Assembly (NCBI GenBank): GCA_028700875.1 | Contig: JAQVRW010000123.1 | Coordinates: 1 to 8,191, forward strand | Source: Candidatus Zixiibacteriota bacterium | GTDB lineage: Bacteria > Zixibacteria > MSB-5A5 > GN15 > JAAZOE01 | DNA length: 8,191 bases | Reading direction: 5' to 3' | Shown: positions 5,414-8,191 of the stretch, in pieces | How positions within the stretch are numbered: the first letter of the stretch is position 1 | Layout: each line of letters opens with the position of its first letter | Program-made: the position numbers and the translations under genes | The notes under the pieces: model-generated | The model's input: the letters and a program-made list of their open reading frames with translations, nothing else | Databases searched by the model: none | What the model was told of the DNA's origin: nothing

Positions 5414-6697
5414 ATGAAAACGGCAGCGTATATCATTTCCGTTTCCCTTCTTATCACCATCCTTCCGGCAGCATTAGCGGCGCAAACCGATACGGTCAAG
5501 TATGTTCCCAGGTACCGCGACCCGGCGTTGCAGGAAATCGAAAAAAAGGACAGCACGGACAAGGCCAATGAAGACAGCCTGACGTCCAAAATCCGCGATG
5601 CTCAAAGACTGTTCCGTGAAGCGGAACAGGCGAAGGAGAAGACGCTCCGGTTCGATGTCGACAAGATCGTCCGTCCGGCCTCGCCGGAAGCGTTCAAACC
5701 GGCGTTTCATTTTCCGCCTGTTCGCCAGTACAGTACCAACACCTGCTGGTCGTTTTCGACCACGTCCTTCATGGAATCGGAAGTGTACCGTTTGACCGGG
5801 CAAAAAATTAAGCTGTCGGAGATGTTCACCGTCTATCATGAATATGTCGAAAAGGCGCGCCACTTCGTTCAGCAACGGGGAGACGTGATGATACCCGAGG
5901 GCGGGGAATCGAATGGGCTCACCCGGATTATGAAACAATATGGCGCGGTTCCGGAAGAAGCATATCCCGGGACGACCGACCCCGATGGCCGCCACGACCA
6001 CGACCGGATGTCCAAGGAACTCCGGGACTTCCTGGCCTTCGTCAAGGATCATGATCTGTGGGACGAAGAAGAGGTGCTCGCGCAGGTGCGGGTGATTCTG
6101 AACAAATATTTGGGCGTCCCGCCGATGTCGGTGACCTACAACGGCAAGACCATGACGCCGAAAGAATTTTTGGCCGACGTTCTCAAACTCAATCCCGATG
6201 ATTACATCGAGATCATGTCCACGCTGTCGGTTCCGTTCTATACCCAGGGAGAATTCAAGGTCGAGGACAATTGGTGGCATGATAGCAGTTATTACAACGT
6301 CCCGCTGGCCGAATGGTATGCGACACTCAAATCGGTGGTGCAAAATGGCTATACCGTGGCGATCGGCGGCGACGTTTCCGAGCCGGGGTTGTACGGTTTC
6401 GAGGATTTAGCCGTGGTGCCGGAATTCGACATTCCCCAGAAGTATATCAATCAATCTTCGCGGGAGTTCCGCATCAGCAATGCCACGACCGAAGACGATC
6501 ATGGAATCCACCTGCTGGGCATGACCCAGGTCGGAGGGCATGACTGGTTTTTGATCAAGGACTCCGGCAGTAGCAGCAACTGGGGCAAGTACAGGGGGTA
6601 CTATTTCTACCGCGATGATTATGTCCGGCTTAAAATGCTCGAATACCAGGTGCACAAGGATGCGGTCAAGCAGTTGCTGAAGAAGTTTAACAAGTAG
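5414..6697 (+). CDS. Exported C1 family (papain-fold, bleomycin hydrolase-like) cysteine peptidase
   Basis: 427 residues. A signal peptide runs from M1 to about A23 (MKTAAYIISVSLLITILPAA, then LAA before Q24), with no lipobox cysteine, so the mature protein is periplasmic or secreted. A charged, probably helical segment (about 36-85) precedes the catalytic domain. The papain-type residues are Q105 (oxyanion), C111 in STNTCWSFS and H363 in DDHGIHLLG. D383 in LIKDSGSSSNWG stands where papain has the catalytic asparagine; as I recall, related bacterial C1B-like enzymes share this Asp. The long insert between C111 and H363 resembles bleomycin hydrolase/PepC rather than papain. The ATG at 5414 has GAGG 6 bases upstream, and the preceding promoter overlaps any earlier start. 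The metallophosphoesterase follows after 65 bases. The substrate is unknown. Confidence 0.9.
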   Translation: MKTAAYIISVSLLITILPAALAAQTDTVKYVPRYRDPALQEIEKKDSTDKANEDSLTSKIRDAQRLFREAEQAKEKTLRFDVDKIVRPASPEAFKPAFHFPPVRQYSTNTCWSFSTTSFMESEVYRLTGQKIKLSEMFTVYHEYVEKARHFVQQRGDVMIPEGGESNGLTRIMKQYGAVPEEAYPGTTDPDGRHDHDRMSKELRDFLAFVKDHDLWDEEEVLAQVRVILNKYLGVPPMSVTYNGKTMTPKEFLADVLKLNPDDYIEIMSTLSVPFYTQGEFKVEDNWWHDSSYYNVPLAEWYATLKSVVQNGYTVAIGGDVSEPGLYGFEDLAVVPEFDIPQKYINQSSREFRISNATTEDDHGIHLLGMTQVGGHDWFLIKDSGSSSNWGKYRGYYFYRDDYVRLKMLEYQVHKDAVKQLLKKFNK

Positions 6698-6718
6698 TCG
6701 GAAGCGCGGCGTCGGATA

Positions 6719-6740
6719 GCCGGGCGATATGAAACCCGGC
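6719..6740 (+). other. Intercistronic hairpin
   Basis: GCCGGG (6719-6724) pairs with CCCGGC (6735-6740) around a 10-base loop, without a following T-run. It lies between the peptidase stop and the phosphoesterase ribosome site and could protect the upstream message end or be incidental. Confidence 0.3.
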
Positions 6741-6762
6741 CATGGGCAGGGAGGAAGCATTC

Positions 6763-8037
6763 ATGAAGGTGGCGGTGATTTCCGATCTCCATTTCGGCGA
6801 TCCGATGTGCACTATGATCGACCACAAGACCCTTGGGCCGGGGGAAAAATACGACGCCTTCGTGCATCAGGCGGGGCAGGACAACGACTTTCTGCTGCTG
6901 CTGGGGGATACCTGCGACTTTTCGATCACCGACTACGCCCAGGCCTACCATATCGCCAAGGCCTTCTTCCGCCTGATCAAGCGGGACCATATCGCCAAGA
7001 ACGTCATCTACATCGCCGGCAATCACGATTTCGACATGTGGCACACCGTCGAACACCAGGCCAATATCATCCACGAGGTCATGGAAGGCCGTCCTGCCCG
7101 CAACTTCCGCTGGTCGGTGCCGGCCGTGATCGATGACCGTGCCGCCAGCCCTTCGCGCGGGTTCCAGCTGCCCGGCCATACCGGGGTCGTGGATCCCGAC
7201 CAGCCGCCGCAGACGCGGGTGTTCATGGATTATATCACCCGCAACGAGAACGGCGGCGGCGAGCCGACCAATTTCTATTTCGCCTACCCCAACCTCTATT
7301 TCGTCACCGACCGCCAAAGTGTCATGTTCACGCACGGCCATTATCTTGAACCGTACTGGACAGTGGTCGGGGAATGGGCGTTGAAAATCGCCCGCGATGA
7401 TCTTGAGATCGGTCAACGGCTGGATTTGTGGGAGTTGGTGGCGATCAATTTCCCCCTGTGCCAGTTCGGGTGTGTCGGGATCGGCCAGGCCGGGCCGTTG
7501 ACCAAGCTGATGCGCGAGGTGCGACAGGAGATGAAAGATCGTCATCTCGGCCGAGTAGAGACATATCTGGAACGTATCGATGATGAGATCGACCGGAAGA
7601 CCCCGTATGGCAAATTCAATCCCAAAGAATGGGGAAGCGATCTGGCCTCGGCGGTGGTTCGGAAAAAGATCCTCAAGGGGATGAAGAAATTCAAGTACGC
7701 CCGTTACAGCGACCGGTTCATCCAGAAGAAAGCAGTGCTGGAGCGGTTCGCGAGTTATTTCGACTGCAGCCGGGCCGAGGTGGAGCGGTTGAACGCCGGC
7801 TATGGGTTAAATCTTCCCGCCCCGACGGAAGTGGTGTTCGGGCACACCCATCAACCAATCGCGATGAGCGACCCGCAGGCGCCGACCGCCCAGATCGACG
7901 GCGGCGAAACGGTGCGGTTGTATAACACCGGGGGATGGCTTTGGCGCGAGGACAAAGCGGGATATCGTGAGTTCTGCGGCGCGGAGGTGATCACCTACCG
8001 CACGGATGAGGGATTCGTCTCGCATTCGATCGATTGA
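6763..8037 (+). CDS. Calcineurin-like metallophosphoesterase
   Basis: 424 residues, soluble, with no signal peptide. All metal-binding blocks of the calcineurin-like fold are visible in order: D8 and H10 (SDLHFGD), GDTCD (48-52), GNHD (86-89), a THGH near 190-193 and GHTH near 360-363. The enzyme should use two metal ions to hydrolyse a phosphomonoester or phosphodiester. The layout recalls LpxH-like UDP-diacylglucosamine hydrolases, but the protein is much longer. A charged helical region (about 250-345) is inserted between the last two metal blocks. The ATG at 6763 is chosen over an ATG at 6742 because GGAGG (6750-6754) lies 8 bases before it and the protein then begins directly with the first strand, MKVAVISDLH. 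It is probably co-transcribed with the peptidase, although the two act in different compartments. The substrate cannot be told from sequence. Confidence 0.9.
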   Translation: MKVAVISDLHFGDPMCTMIDHKTLGPGEKYDAFVHQAGQDNDFLLLLGDTCDFSITDYAQAYHIAKAFFRLIKRDHIAKNVIYIAGNHDFDMWHTVEHQANIIHEVMEGRPARNFRWSVPAVIDDRAASPSRGFQLPGHTGVVDPDQPPQTRVFMDYITRNENGGGEPTNFYFAYPNLYFVTDRQSVMFTHGHYLEPYWTVVGEWALKIARDDLEIGQRLDLWELVAINFPLCQFGCVGIGQAGPLTKLMREVRQEMKDRHLGRVETYLERIDDEIDRKTPYGKFNPKEWGSDLASAVVRKKILKGMKKFKYARYSDRFIQKKAVLERFASYFDCSRAEVERLNAGYGLNLPAPTEVVFGHTHQPIAMSDPQAPTAQIDGGETVRLYNTGGWLWREDKAGYREFCGAEVITYRTDEGFVSHSID

Positions 8038-8060
8038 GCAGGAGCATGATTCCATCCTGC
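8038..8060. other. Hairpin at the junction of gene end and mobile element
   Basis: GCAGGA (8038-8043) pairs with TCCTGC (8055-8060) around an 11-base loop immediately after the phosphoesterase stop codon. No T-run follows. It may be a gene-end hairpin into or beside which the IS110-type element inserted. Confidence 0.35.
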
Positions 8061-8079
8061 ATTGCGTAGATACCGTGTC

Positions 8080-8191
8080 TTAGGTCAAGGGTTTTAGCTC
8101 CGGGTTAAAGGGTGTTTGGTGTTTGAGCATGGCCTGAGTGATAAGCAGGAGCTTTCGCATGCAGGCGGCAATGGCGACCATCTTGGCTTTC
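8080..8191 (-). CDS. IS110 family transposase, C-terminal end (cut by window edge)
   Basis: The last 36 codons and stop of a gene entering from the right. The visible protein contains VAIAACMRKLLLITQAML followed by KHQTPFNPEL, which matches the usual tail of IS110-family (Transposase_20) enzymes. These are DEDD-type recombinases guided by a bridge RNA made from the element's own non-coding end. The catalytic region and the rest of the element lie outside the window. Only 42 bases separate its stop from the phosphoesterase stop, so this end of the element is very short, as in the IS110 group, where the RNA is encoded at the other end, rather than the IS1111 group. No terminal inverted repeat is visible, as expected. 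Confidence 0.8.
   Translation of the reverse strand, partial: KAKMVAIAACMRKLLLITQAMLKHQTPFNPELKPLT

Larger units (their letters stand above)
8038..8191 (-). mobile_element. Right end of an IS110-type insertion sequence (partial)
   Basis: Inferred from the transposase tail at 8080-8191. The exact element boundary is somewhere in 8038-8079 and cannot be fixed without an uninterrupted copy of the site or the element's other end. Confidence 0.55.

Noticed and set aside
5474..6343. 289-codon minus-strand frame inside the peptidase gene
   Set aside because: It lies wholly antisense to an intact C1 peptidase with catalytic residues and signal peptide; its length reflects base composition.
6619..7545. 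308-codon minus-strand frame opposite the phosphoesterase
   Set aside because: It is antisense to complete metal-binding motifs, has no recognisable domain, and is rich in His, Gly and Val as shadow frames of GC-rich genes are.
1..8191. CRISPR array, tRNA or rRNA genes
   Set aside because: I saw no regularly spaced repeats, no tRNA-like T-arm with CCA end, and no rRNA-like sequence on either strand.

Overview
The window carries ordinary bacterial chromosomal genes, mostly with good Shine-Dalgarno sites and moderately high GC. It comes from a Gram-negative-like bacterium that I cannot place precisely. The redox and nitrosative-stress style genes (a Crp/Fnr regulator, a ferredoxin-type protein, OsmC, DUF302) and a secreted C1-type peptidase resembling those of Bacteroidota suggest an anaerobic or microaerophilic lineage, possibly in the FCB or deltaproteobacterial sphere. 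That placement is inference from protein flavour only.

Left part (1-4467, all minus strand). Reading in the direction of transcription: hflX (ribosome-associated GTPase), a stand-alone receiver-domain response regulator, a Crp/Fnr-family regulator, a ferredoxin-domain protein, a long non-coding stretch (613-1332), osmC-like peroxidase/thiol protein, and the start of a DUF302 gene cut by the window edge. A TTGAC-N4-GTCAA operator lies between the regulator and the ferredoxin gene. The regulator has an ETLSR recognition helix of the FNR type and no cysteines, so the pair looks like an HcpR/FrdX-type nitrosative-stress module, although hcp itself is not in the window.

The 720-base gap 613-1332 is the least explained part. 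It holds two intrinsic terminators that converge. One on the minus strand (976-1012) closes the ferredoxin unit. One on the plus strand (867-898) has no annotated gene upstream. It also holds a minus-strand promoter-like sequence at about 1219-1247, followed by a run of hairpins ending in the terminator. Two small RNAs are therefore plausible, one per strand.

Right part (4664-8037, plus strand). A flavin reductase-like protein is divergent from hflX. After a terminator-like hairpin and a good promoter come an exported papain-fold peptidase and a 424-residue calcineurin-like metallophosphoesterase. The last 112 bases are the C-terminus of an IS110-family transposase on the minus strand, so a mobile element begins at the right edge.
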